Shown here piece after piece: positions 10,063-22,700 of a stretch of 64,000 nucleotides of DNA (position 1 is the stretch's first letter; each line of letters opens with the position of its first letter). The notes below the pieces were generated by a model that saw only the letters and a list, made by a program, of their open reading frames with translations, ran no database searches and had not been told where the DNA came from. The position numbers were made by a program, and so were the translations under genes. The DNA is from Solenopsis invicta (taxonomy: Eukaryota > Arthropoda > Insecta > Hymenoptera > Formicidae): contig NC_052678.1 of assembly GCF_016802725.1 (NCBI RefSeq), positions 8,238,001 through 8,302,000 on the forward strand, in the 5' to 3' direction.

Positions 10063-13000
10063 TGTGTAGATGTAAAAATGTGGAGGTTTTAATCAGGACG
10101 AACAGAATCTAAGGATTTCAGGTAACTGACTTAAAGTTTCATGTTCAAGACTTGATCAATCGCATTTAAAAAATTCAATCAATTAATTCAAGCGATTGCA
10201 CAATTCCGTCTCCATCTGAGATCTCGGAGAGATTTCTAGCATTGTGCACACAAGGCTTAAAGGTTTCACAGTTCTTTTAAAATAGGTATCTGGCTGATGT
10301 AACGAAGTCTGATATTCTCGAAATTTTGACAACAGCGAAGAGCTCTGTTGATCTGGTGTAATTAGATTTGCGTTAAGATTTTGTATAGTTTAGAAGAATT
10401 TTTAGATTTATTATATACACATTTTAATTTCTTCTCTAATATATATTTTTGCGATTTTGGAGTCGCTATTTCCATGAAATGCATAAATTCCTTTGAACAT
10501 ATTTAGATTTAGCGAAACTAGAAACAGAGCCTCGTCCACCTGAACTCTGTGTACTGGTGGAAGTGGATATAATACATTCATACTACACAGAGGACCTCAA
10601 GTACTCCACGTGTGGGCTCTCAAAGACCCTCTCGTTACTGGGAAATTCCTGAATGCTGCGTAGATTACAAAGAGGAGCTAGTTTCGCGAAAGTAATATCT
10701 AATTCTCCTAATTTATATCTTAATATCATTATTCCCCCTTGCACAATAATCCCTTGTTGCAGAGCAATTATAGTCAATATAGTTTAGCGTAAGAAGCTCA
10801 AAGAAACTATCAATAGACAAACGCGTCGATCGACGTGTGCCAATTGATACGTGCCAAATTCGTAACTTCTTATCACGACGATAAGAAAGCCCGTTTCATC
10901 GAATTAATGACGAGAGAACGTAGAAAAAAGTTCGTAATTGGTTGCGGCAGCGGGGATTGCAAATTCCATTTGCGTTCATTTAAATGCATGTCGCATCACT
11001 TTGAATCGCCCTCAAATGCTTGTTCTACTTCTCGGAGATCGCTAACAATGAGTCCGTGAGATAAATTTGGACTTACGACGAATCCGAGGCGGAGAACGTA
11101 GCCCACCATTTATCTAAGAACGTCACCTGTATTTCGCGAACCAAAGTTTTACTTAGAAAAGAATTACGTATCGAAAGCCATTTTCTTCTTCCGTTAAATT
11201 CTAGGATTGTAACTCGAGAAATGTTTTTGCTCGTCGAAAAAAAGGAGAGAAACTTTTTAAAATAAAAAATATCTCCGGTTTATAAATTTCAAATGTAACT
11301 GATTTTTCTTCCTCTCGTGAAAAACCTTGTATTTTCGGTCTTTGTAAACATCGACGTTCGATTAGTAGAAATTAATAATAAAATAAACAAAAAGAAGCAA
11401 AACAAGAAAAATATATATATATTAGTAACGAACTCTTTGCGGATGACAACCTCTGATTGCGTAACTCGTTAAAAAATACGATATTTCGCCGTGTGCATGA
11501 GTTGCGCCGATAATTATTAATTAATAAATAGAACTACGTGATACGATGTGTACGTCATTCGTTGGACCGTCAAGGACTGCTATCTTCACCATCCAATTTT
11601 GCTGCGTATTTTTTTCTTTTTGTCGAGTTCGTTTCATCAAAGAGCGATAAAATCTGTTCGCACTGATCTAAAATTTTTCTCGCGTGCTTATATTAAGTCA
11701 AGCAATTGGCGATGACAAAGTCACACAGCGTTCGTCACTGTAGATGGTTAACAGGGTTATTATATGACGCGATCAGTGTTTGACGACGCCAAAAGGTGTT
11801 GTTAAGCATGCCACGTCATTCTTTTCCGCGATTGAAATTCGCAAATCACTCAGTGACGAATATTTAATTAGCCTATCGTAAAAGCGCGGACACGTAATTT
11901 CTTGCGTTTACTTGACACTTCGGTATGCGGTGTACTTTCCGGTGTATGCGAGGTAATAATTTTTGAGTATTGCGACATACACGTGCTTGCTTATATTATT
12001 ATGTTGTTATCAATGAGGAGCATACTTATCAATTCATCTTTGTACCTGGAAGTTGTTATCTTTCACGGAGCAGTACTGCGTAATATGCTAAAGATATAGA
12101 TGCCCGTATTACGCTTTTATCACGAACACACGTTTCTCGGACATTCGCGATTCCGTAAAGTTTGTTTGGACTATTCGCGAAAGAGTTTAGGGAAGAGACC
12201 GGAAGAACGTCATAGTTCGCGCATAAAGATTTATACGAGTCTAGATTCGCTAAGATCGCTCGCGTCTTGCCGCTTGATTGGACTGCAAAGTCTATGCAAT
12301 GAACGAACACCTTTTCTTTTTTTTTTTTATATCACAGCTGCGTTTAGTCTAGCGATGAAATGGGATCAAATTGAATTTCTTGCGATTTCGACGAGTCCAA
12401 GAACCGAACGACTTTTTTTTTATACACGTAGAATTTCTTACCTACATTTCTTCGTGAAGAGCAAAACGGAAAAAAGAATGGCTTTCAAAAAACTAGTCGA
12501 ACCTACTTATCATTATTAACGTATCACGCCGTGCTGGTTCTATTTCATAAAAATATGCGCAACAGAAATGCAAATACACGAAAGTCGCTATATAGCCTCT
12601 AAATTTTCCAGAACAAGAATATACATTCTTCTCGCTCGTAGGAAGGAAAAATCCAAGAATACGTTGAACTCCGTGTATCTTGAAAAACTCGACTAATTAT
12701 TTTCGCGGAAACGACGGTCGCCCTCGTCATGCCAGAAATGCGGCAGTCGTCTCTCCATGTACGTTACAACGAACTCGAGAGGGATATTAAAAATAGTGCC
12801 TCGCAGGCACGCTCGCCCACTTGATGCGGAGTGACCGCGCGAAAGTGACAGTTTCGCAAGCGGCAATAATGCCTCCCACATTATGTGCTCGCCTTGCTCT
12901 CGCCTCGTGCTCGCCACACGCATGCATTCGCGGTTTAGCGCGCAAACAAACAACATGTCCTATAACTAGGGAGGTACGATCGATGCACCTAACGCCTCAG

Positions 13001-13229
13001 TGACGAAAAACATGAATGTCCCACGAGGAGCGACCGGATTATCGATCGTTGCACAGCCGATGCATGTGGGCTGTCAGAAATAGCCCAGTTCCTCCTTCTA
13101 ACGGATGGAAGAAGGTCACGGTAATGAACTATTTCACTTATTTTTACGCTCTCCTATCTGGTTACCGCTAGAACCGCTCTATCGTCGACGTATAATATTT
13201 TAATTTGAGATTCATTCGCGCTTGACGAC
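10063..13229 (-). other. dnc: dnc intron, no gene seen
   Basis: AT-rich intronic DNA with some CpG-richer patches (11.7-12.3 and 12.7-13.1 kb). Open frames here (such as plus 12100-12519) have no recognisable domain, no splice support and overlap frames of similar length on the other strand. Confidence 0.6.
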
Positions 13230-13636
13230 CTACACATTAGAAAACTATTTGTATTTATGTCAAAATCCTGTTGAAATTTTTGTGTTGAATTTGTAATATG
13301 TACATACCCGTGTGTTAATTTAACATAATGCGATTATGTCATTTAAATATTTTATGTTAGATTGACATTCAACATTTATTAGTGTAAAACTAATACAATT
13401 TATGGGTAAATGAACAAACATCATAACATAATTGAAACATTCATTTAAAACATTAATTCTAAAATAAATGAATAAAATGTACATATTATAAATTATCAAT
13501 TTTATTGTCGAAATATGTTTCGATAATTTGTTTCCAAGTTGTATTTTTTTTGCGTTTTAATTCTTTACATAATATTTACATTACTTTCCACATATTTACC
13601 TTGTGTTAAATTAACATAAATTTTCTAACTGTGTAG
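13230..13636. repeat. MITE-like element with CTACACA termini
   Basis: A 407-bp AT-rich segment beginning CTACACATTAGAAAAC and ending TTTTCTAACTGTGTAG, which are imperfect inverted repeats of about 16 bp. Inside are two further inverted motifs built on GTTAATTTAAC / TTAAATTAACAT. No open frame. Family not recognised. Confidence 0.65.
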
Positions 13637-16182
13637 AGAATTAGCAGCATTAATTTCACGTTTTATTTTCATTAATCTTAATTATTAAAATGATACTATC
13701 GAATGACACATAAATCATACAAAAAAATAATTATAGATTTCGATGTTATTATTTAATTCGTACTTCTATATATATTTAACGTACTTCTATATGTACGTAC
13801 AACACTCTAAATGTAATGCAACATAATTAAGACTTATATAAAACTAGATTAAATTGATTTCGCATCTGCAATAGATTGAGAAACAGTTGACTAAAGAATT
13901 GTTAAGTTAATGAGTGTCAATGTCATATTTTATTGATAACGATATTCTCTCGAGACATAAGATATATATATATAAAATAAGACGTAGTCTCTCGAGAAAT
14001 AAAACTTGTACAGTATAGTATATTCTTTTTAGGATAAATTTTCTGCTTTTGACACATCATTCTCAGATATCCTATTACGTCGTAAAACGTAGACGTTTCA
14101 ATTTTCCGACCCATTAGAAAAATGTCCTTTCGTCTTTGACGCCAAGATCAGTTACATAAAAATCTTGAAGTAGCTTCAGCTGTATAACACATATTTAAAA
14201 TAAAATTCAAAGAGCAGCAGTACATTATACGATTAATCTTCAGCATACTCAATGGGCTAATATATATACCATATATATCTTTTAGCATAAGAGAGGAAGT
14301 AAGAAGATACGTCTTCTGTTAATGATTAATTTTCCGAAAAATATCGGTTCTTGTCAAGCGGAAATTATAAAGAAGATTGAACATCGGCCAATCTTCATCA
14401 TCGCGTAGTGTAAGTCTTCCTCGATTTCTAATTTCTCCTTGAAATGTATCCATTGATCTCAATAATCCCGCGACGAGAGAGCGCACTGAAAGCGTCCGTA
14501 AAGACGCGAATTTATTTCCTATATCCGACATTCCTACCTCAAACTTGACATCTTCTCCCCCCTTCCCTCAGTGTCCGATTTTCGCTTGCTTGCTGACGCG
14601 CATGCAAATTGCATGCAAATATAATAATAAATTTTGCCGACACAAAAGATACTCAAAAGATACGGTATTAATGATTTATGAAATATCAGCTTATATTTTG
14701 CGAGATATATTTATCTTACTTATATTTCCGATAGAGGTCTCTATCTACAGCGCTTATAAATTTTTTTCAATGCGCACAACAGTTATGGATTATGTTGACA
14801 ATTATTGGAGGAATGTCGATAAGTATTATTGTATGAAAAGGACTTACGATCTATTTATGGACGTATTCCAATATTTTGTCGTGTCTCTGCACAGAGGTAC
14901 GCGAAAGTTCGAGGATGCAATGATTATTATACCCGCGACCTCCCGTTCTCAAGGAGGCCTTTTTTCACGGACGTTACGTAACTATTGACAAAAATCATTT
15001 CGTTCTCTCTGGCGCCGTGTCTCGCGCGATAAGCGAATCGCCGACGTTAACAGCCCTCGAAAGTGATGTCTATGCGATTCCGAATAACGCTACGACTATT
15101 ATAAAATTCATAAGACAATCACGATGAACTCACACGCACACTGCGTCTGCCCATTGTCGCGAACGTTACGACGTTCTTGCGTACCTCGGATAATTCCTCT
15201 CGCACTTTTTTCGCTCTCGTCGTGCTACAGATTACCGGCTTTTTCTAGTTTACTTTTTTATTACAAGCAAACGGAGTAATTCCAAATGAGTTGCACAATT
15301 GAATATATGCACACGCTATTTTGTTCTGTCAGACGCAACTATGCACTCGCCACGAGATACTTCCGGTAGACGGTACAGCGCAGTAAAATCATTTGCCGCG
15401 AATAACAATTTATTGATTTTCTGAGTTCTTTTTTTATTAAAAGTTATACTCGATCTGCCTCTCTGGTAGCACTATGTATGTACACTTGGCGCGTGGAAAG
15501 AAGCTGATATAAAGGGAGCATCGAGAAATGAAGTGTCCGTACATCTCTATTATTGTTCTACTAGCAGCTGCTCACGAGGCGGACACGTGCCGCGTGGATA
15601 TCGACTACTTATTGTGTACAATCACCGAACAAGCATCACGAGGTTCATAAATATGATCGGATTGCGATGTATCTGACGTATTACGATCACGTAATGTTCC
15701 TGACGTTTCGACCGGCAATAGCGTCGCGAAAAGTCACGTTGAGCGTACACGGGAAATCGTTCGATAAGCCCATTTTCACGTGATAAAATATAAATAACCA
15801 AATATAAATAACTCGTACGTTGTTATTCCCTAATAACGGATTTCGCGTGAGACTATACTTTTGTGAAGCTTTAATAATTTTCCCATATTTTTTTTATGCA
15901 AAAGAAGCAATTAATTCACTCGCAGCTATTAATGAAGATGCCTCTACTCTTTTTACGATAAATCCTTTACGTTACATTTTCCAATATTAATTTTAAACTT
16001 CCATCAGCGTCTCATCGTTGAAGAAAAAGATTTCATATAAATGTGCCAGTTATCAATCGTAATCAATTATACAGCCTTGATCGATAATCACATGTATTAC
16101 TATTGTTTCTCTTATAGGAAAAAGCTTTTACGTTCTTGTCTACTACTATTTCACATACTGCAAAATTATTAAATGTACTCAT
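13637..16182 (-). other. dnc: dnc intron, no supportable gene
   Basis: AT-rich DNA. The 147-residue plus-strand frame at 14545-14988 and a 70-residue minus-strand frame at 14319-14531 lie here. Neither matches a domain I know, and their lengths equal those of clear chance frames elsewhere in the window. A short TA run lies near 13963. Confidence 0.6.
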
Positions 16183-16390
16183 TATATGTTGCTAATTGTA
16201 GTCAAGCTTCACATAAAACAAGATAATTTTTGCGTTTTTTTGCATATCGAAATTATTGCAGCTTTTCAGCCTTGTTCTGATAAAAAATAAAAATTGCCAG
16301 GAATACAAGAATGAATTTTCTATAACTATGACGTTGCAGCACGAGAAAGTTGTGCAACTACAGAGCTATCCTATTACGCTTAGGAGAAAA
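16183..16390 (+). repeat. Direct repeat, copy 1
   Basis: About 205 bp that recur in the same orientation 613 bp downstream. Shared landmarks are ATATGTTG, GTCAAGCT, ATTGCAGCTT, CAGCCTTGT(T/C)CTGATAAAAAA and GTG(G)AAA..TTGT(G/A)CAA. Identity by eye is roughly 70%. A short frame in each copy encodes similar peptides (FSLVLIKNKNC), but only because the DNA is duplicated. Confidence 0.8.
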
Positions 16391-16795
16391 TATATTTTAA
16401 TATATATAGGATTTAATTTAACGAAGCAAGAGTTGTTAATCGAGGCAAGAGGTATTAATCCTGCAGTGCTACCGTAAATTTTCATTCAAATGCTAATTCA
16501 AGTTTAGTACAATTTTTGTTATTAAAATTTTAATAATTTATACATAAAATAACATTTAATAAGATTTTTTATATTAAAATACTATTAATATAAAAATTAT
16601 TCTAATCTCTTGCAAAGTAGAAAAAAATTTATAAAAAAATTGTGTAAATAAATTTTCAGAATAATATTGACGTCAGAAAAGTATGAGTCACACTGTATGA
16701 TTAATAACTTTTACGTCATTTGATCAATTTAACACAAAATAATTATAAACGCTAGACAATGGCGAGCAATTTAGATATAAGAAAATTAGATATAT

Positions 16796-16992
16796 TTATA
16801 TGTTGACAAGTGCAGTCAAGCTCCACGTGCGACGACAAAATTTTTATTTCGCAATAATTGCAGCTTACTTCAGCCTTGTCCTGATAAAAAACAAAAATTG
16901 TCACGTGATTATCAATCGGAATAAATTTTCCGTAATGTCGCAGCGCGTGGAAATTGTACAATTAAAGCTATACTACTGCACTTAGAAAAAAA
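16796..16992 (+). repeat. Direct repeat, copy 2
   Basis: Second copy of the 205-bp segment that begins at 16183, with a few small indels. It sits in the large dnc intron and carries no gene. Confidence 0.8.
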
Positions 16993-18689
16993 AATACGAC
17001 TGAACTTTGGTATTACGACGCTTTTACATTAGTAAGTCGTCCTCTCGTCATCTTAGCATATCCAAAAAATATTTTCTACTAAATTTATAATATTAAAATA
17101 AAAATGTCTATAGAACGAATCTGTCAAACCAACTATTTCAACTTTTATATTTTTTTTCAGAAAGCTTTAGTTTTACGCCCACGTTTTCTACGGAATTCAT
17201 TTTGCGCGATATTTTTAGTCCTTTCAGGTGTGTGAAGAAAAACATGGCTTTAAATCGTTTTACATACACGACACTCAATAAATTTGGTTTTTCTTTTATA
17301 ATGGTCAGTTAATAAATGATATTTTATTAAAAAATAAAACGCGTCGTAGAGAGAGTCACACCATTTGTTCTTCTAACAGAATTTTTCATCTAATTTTTTC
17401 TAAACAAAAATTATGCCAATCACGTTCTTATTAGACAGACTGTGACAAAAGATTCGCAGATACTTAGTCCGAACACTTATCGTAATGGAGGAAATTACTT
17501 TCGGAGTGCAAACAACTTCCTGCATAAAATATGCACCGTTGGATGTACGAGAATTCGAGATCTAAACAGATCTTGACTATTTCGAGAACGTAACTGCGCG
17601 ATCTTGTTAACGGCTCGAGCAGATGGCTTCTTCCCGCAATGGATTCGGAGTAATAATACCATCATAAATTAATCGTGGACCATCGCGGGAATGACACGCA
17701 GTCTCAGAGCAACAACCACCAGTCGAGAGATAAGGGCTATCACGTGCACACAGGTACAGTAACAAGTTATGACGCATACAATAACGACAACGATGCTGAC
17801 GGAAACTGCCGGGAAAGATGATTCGACACAAACTATCTCGTTCACGAAGACACATAAATGAAGCAACCATGCGTCGAATCATTTATGTATCCAAGTTTTG
17901 TTTGTAACATTACAGAATTATTAATCCACGAATAATCATGTAAATCCGGAATAATTTAGATAAAAATATTAAAAATCAGCGTAAAATTTTAACGTGATAA
18001 TCAACATGGCACGTTCGCGCGATAATCATCATGTTCAATATCTATTGAATGTAGTAAAAATTATATCACTGTGCATCACATTAATTTGGTAGAAACATGC
18101 AATTTTTCGTCTGGCTTAATTTTTATCCCTTTCTTTCATCCATTACTCTTCTTATCTTTCAACGTATTCTGTCGTACTGTCCGATGAATCATAAAATGAT
18201 TAAATTTCACGCTTTATATTTTCTGTGCGAAATCAGTCGATCAATCATTAACAGCTATTAGTTGTTTACAAGTGTGAATGATATTATTGCATTATTAAAT
18301 GTGTATTTATTAATTGAAAAGCTCGGCGGGACTCGGATTACTCCTGCAGCTGGCGGCATCGAAATATATCCTTCCACGCGCGCGTGTGTGGACAATGGTT
18401 ACATCGGCATTAACTATAGACGCCTCTCTCCACGTGTATCTTTTCACGTGCCATTATATTCTGAATTGGAACGCAGTTTCCATTAAATGCCAAGCTGTAC
18501 TGCATACATGAATAAAGGGCGACTGAAAATAACTCTTATCGAAATAATGGTAATATGTTGAAGCCAATTAATTGTACGTTTCGGTGTCTTTTGTTAATAG
18601 TTATATTTATACTATTAAGTCACTTTTAAAGTGCAACTAGATATGGCTGTTTCTTGTGCGACATGTATACCTACTTTCCCATAAATATT
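16993..18689 (-). other. dnc: dnc intron, no gene seen
   Basis: AT-rich intronic DNA on both strands with no splice-supported exon, RNA gene or strong repeat. Around 18621-18680 a 60-bp stretch (AAGTGCAACTAGATA, ACTTTCCC) resembles 23315-23375. Confidence 0.6.
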
Positions 18690-19125
18690 CAATAAGCAGA
18701 ATTAAAAGTCTTTTAGCTAAAAAAAAAAGGAAGATAGATTGAAAGGCGTCTACTTCCATATATGTATAATAAAATATAAATCTGACGAGAATTAAAAATC
18801 CTTACCCTATTTTCCATCGTAAACAATTAATTTTCATTCTTTTGCCGCAAATGCACGAAACTACAGAACTGCAGTGGAGAAAAGACTGTAGAGCTTTTCG
18901 CAGGCATAGTACAATAGAACAAAACAGATGATGGATTGTATATTGAATACATCATTCATAAAAGTTCTTTCAAGTCTCTTTTCCATCACTTTTGAAACAC
19001 TCGATTATGTCCCAAGAAACTGATGGTAATTAGGAAGATTTTAGTGTGCTTGATGAGGAAAAAATTTAAATTATTATGTCTCGGAGAAGTATTATATATA
19101 TATATATATATTAAACCGTATAATG

Positions 19126-19162
<37 letters not shown>

Positions 19163-19760
19163 CCGTATAATGCACACATGTTGATTAACATATCCAAAGT
19201 ATATAACTGGCAAAATAATTAGTGGTGATTTATATATGATCTAATTGGTAATATTATACGTAATATACCTGATATAATATCTAGTTTACCCGAGGGCGTA
19301 CATGGTTTAGAAAATCATATAAGTGATACTGGGAAAAAATTTTTTTAAATAAAGACTACGTTCTTAAAATTATTCAAAGGATTCTTAATATATGTATAGC
19401 AAGCGATTATACATATTATAAATATAATAACAACAAATTATTTGAAATCAATTACACGAGAGCTCGGCGGTAATAAACTCTTTTAAGTCAAACGTCTAAC
19501 TGTGTTCAATAGATAAATTCTCTTGGTTAGATACAAGGGATGAATTCCTGAGATAAGACAAGCAAAAGCTCCCTGTCTCGTCGAAGGAGACTAGATTTTA
19601 AAGCTATAGAAATAAGGTTACATAAACGTAGTTACATCAAGTAATGTATTATTCGATAGAAGTATCATTGTTTCACAAAGGTTGAGCTTAATGCTTGAAA
19701 TGATCGTTCAAATACCGTTTACTGCCATTTAAAATTATTGATTTTTTTTTCTATAATGGA
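18690..19760 (+). repeat. Intron duplication, copy 1 (lacks the nested gene)
   Basis: Two blocks of this segment match the flanks of the secreted-protein gene. Block 18690-18900 resembles 25845-26060 (AGCAGAATTA(A/G)AAGT, CCATCGT...AAACTATTAATTTTCA). Block 19415-19760 resembles 27715-28135 (AAATTATTTG(A/G)AA..CAATTACACG, GAGCTCGGC, GACAAGC..AAGCTCCC). Between the blocks this copy has only about 0.5 kb, against about 1.65 kb in the other, and I see no trace of the gene's exons. Confidence 0.7.
19093..19180. repeat. (TA)n with a duplicated 22-bp segment
   Basis: Two TA runs (19093-19111 and 19131-19159), each followed by the same segment TTAAACCGTATAATGCACAC. This looks like a local tandem duplication driven by the microsatellite. 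Confidence 0.9.
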
Positions 19761-22700
19761 ATTTACACGCTTTCGCGAATAATGTGCAATCGATCGCGCT
19801 TCGAAAGTAAATTAAAAACCGACACTGTAAAAAAAAAAAATAAATTTTCATCTTTTCTGTGGGAATACGCGAGAGACACTTTATTGGAAAAAAAGAATAT
19901 TGAGTGATTTTTCCCATTGATGTCTAAAACAATTCGCGCATCGTTACGCAATCCTATTGAAATAAACTCAATTCGTCCGGTATGTGTGAATACGCTCCGG
20001 ATTTACATTCGGTGCAACGAGACAAAATCAGTGTGAAATAGATCATTTGAAATTCGATAACGAGTGTATACGACTGTTGATACGTGTAATAAAATCGGAC
20101 GGCTTTTTATAATCTCGTCGATTTAGGCACGTGCGCGTAATAATAAAAAAGGAAGAGCACGAATAAAAAAAGACGGCTCCTTTCCATCAGAACGTGCGAT
20201 GTTACCTTGATAACGTGACTTACAATACCGTTTGGCATTTTAAAGACGATTTTATCGAATAGAAAAAGACAGTAATAAAATAGATGAAAATAGTATTACG
20301 GATAGACAAAGGAACGAAGAAAATTGAAGATTTAGAATTATTGTGTAAGAAAGAAAGGATAGATAGACAATAATGAAAAAATAATATTGTGGAAAAATAA
20401 ATGGGGCAAATAGTAAAAATAACAAGCAATTCATACAAATGAAGATGGAATTCGTTACTCGCAAAGAATGGGTCGATCGATTTTTCTATTTACGTCCTAC
20501 GCGCCATGTTTTCTTCGTCCATGTGTGTATCCACACACATCGTTGGGACTGTTTACGAGAAACGATTAATAACCATCTGCTGTATCTGCGTTACTAGAAC
20601 ATCTCTCAAAAGACCCTCCTTTATTACTGGCGCAAGTAATAAAATTAATCAACGAAGCGTAAGTACAGGTCATTGATTAGTCTTACCTACATGATACCAA
20701 GAATAAGTCGCTTTCGTAATTTTCTGTTACAGCCTCTCTGATTTTTTTTTTTAAATCTACATATATACCACATGGACGCAATTTACTACATATTTTATTT
20801 GTGGGCTCTAAGTCTTTTATAAATTGCTCTACAGTATATTTAATATACTGCTTATAAGTATATATATTTTCTTCATTTTGAACAAATAGATATTTATTTT
20901 TCGATTTATTTAAATTTATTACCTTTAAATTTATTTAAACAGAATAGAATATAAAAATAAGAATAATGTGACAAATTTCAAATTATAAAAAAACTGATTT
21001 TTGTATAACATCGAAAAGAACACATTTACTACTTCATCTTACTATATTTGCATATTTGCGTGTTCTCGCATACCTGACATCGTTTCACGCCACTTTGCGG
21101 ACAATAATTAATTCATCCATGACATGGTAAAGCTATGAATCATGCAGTGGAGACAAACAGTCTACGAACGCGGTTTCCAAAGACAAGACGGAGCGTGATC
21201 ATATTATCTTACATTAATTAGTATCATGCAACAAAAATGAGTATCTCCGTACAATGCGCCTTTTCCACTTTTATAAAGCTTATCGAAAGATAGTTTTGCT
21301 AGACAGGAAAAAATAAATTCTTATTATATCAAAAATTTTGTAAAAGTAGCTGATTGTAAAAATTTGTCGTAATTAGCTGGTCAAATAAATAAGCGATTAA
21401 AATGTAAAGGCAAAACATCTGCAAGAACGTAATTATTTTGTTTTTTTGCAGTATCAGGACAATATAACTCATTAGAATGCAATTTAATTTTCACACTTGG
21501 TGCATATAAAAATATATTATGTCTGTAAGACAAAGAACGCGACATACATGTATAAATTATACGATAACGATTAATTAGCATTGCTTGATCTCTATCCGAT
21601 AATGGAATCGATAATGCATCTCGCAGACGATATTTAATACGACGATAGTCGCGCCCCAGGGTCGCGAGTGTGTCATGAGCGTCCGCTTACAACACCGAAG
21701 CTTTAAAGTGTACGTTTGACCCGCGGCGTTCGCACGGAAAACACAGATGACGGCAATAAATCGATGTACCATAAAGATAATCACAGTGATCTGTTTCCGG
21801 GATGAGCGTGTCACGCTTGTATCTATCTACCCACGAAAGCTTCTCCTACTCGAGTATACGTCAAGTAACATTTACGTCATTTACCGCGTATTTGTCGCTC
21901 CCGTTATCTCTGGTCTAAAAGTCTTTTATGATAATGATGTCTAAAAACTGATGGCTTGGCTTGGTTATCTAAAATAATTTCAACGCACTCTCTCGCGTCT
22001 GCAGGATTGGAAATCGCAGGATTGGAAATCCGTATACAAGAATCGCCAAGCAAATAACGGACAGTAAGATCTTATAGGGGATGTTTCGAGGATCAAAAAA
22101 TTTCACTTGAAAAGACATTAACGAGGTGCAAAGAGCGAGTCTTCTTTTCCGATGGATTATATTTGGAGAGATTTATAGCCAAATTTATTGTGCTCAAAGT
22201 CATTCAGCTGTCATTCTTTTTACGATCTTGCGAGTTATCGCGCAGTCACCTAGCGAATGGTCAGCATCAATTTCAAACCATCAATGAGCGAGTGGTAACA
22301 TCCGGCCTCTCGCACGCGACAGGGAAAATAATTTCTTGCTTCAGCGAAGCGGACGCAGTTTATTTTCCGTGAACTTTTCTCCGCACCTGTCAGACATTCT
22401 TCTTCGATCGAAAGCGGACGCCACTTGTTCGACTAATGGTTCGTCAAAACGACGCAATACGATACGGCTCGCATTCCTGTACCGAAATACCGGAGCCAAA
22501 CAAAGCAAAAGGCGAGATCTAGATGTACACGTGGGTAAAGTAAACACCTTTATCGACGTTTAAACAAATTACACCGAACGCGTCCCGAAGGATCGTAAAT
22601 CAAGTGTTGGACCCTGCGTGCGCTCGTATTAACGATCGCGGCAAGCGAAATATTTTTTTCTCCAACAAAATAAGAAACGCAAATTGGCGATAAGATTGCG

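Noticed and set aside
12100..12519. 139-codon plus-strand frame
   Set aside because: AT-rich codon use, no domain, and a competing minus-strand frame over the same DNA.
14545..14988. 147-codon plus-strand frame with a hydrophobic segment
   Set aside because: No recognisable domain, no signal of splicing, and its length is in line with other chance frames here (131-143 codons elsewhere). A 70-codon minus frame at 14319-14531 was also considered as a transposase relic but shows no diagnostic motif.
16256..16477. 73-codon frame with a look-alike at 16800-16985, suggesting a small gene family
   Set aside because: The similarity is explained by a direct DNA repeat. The reading frames diverge outside a short shared stretch.
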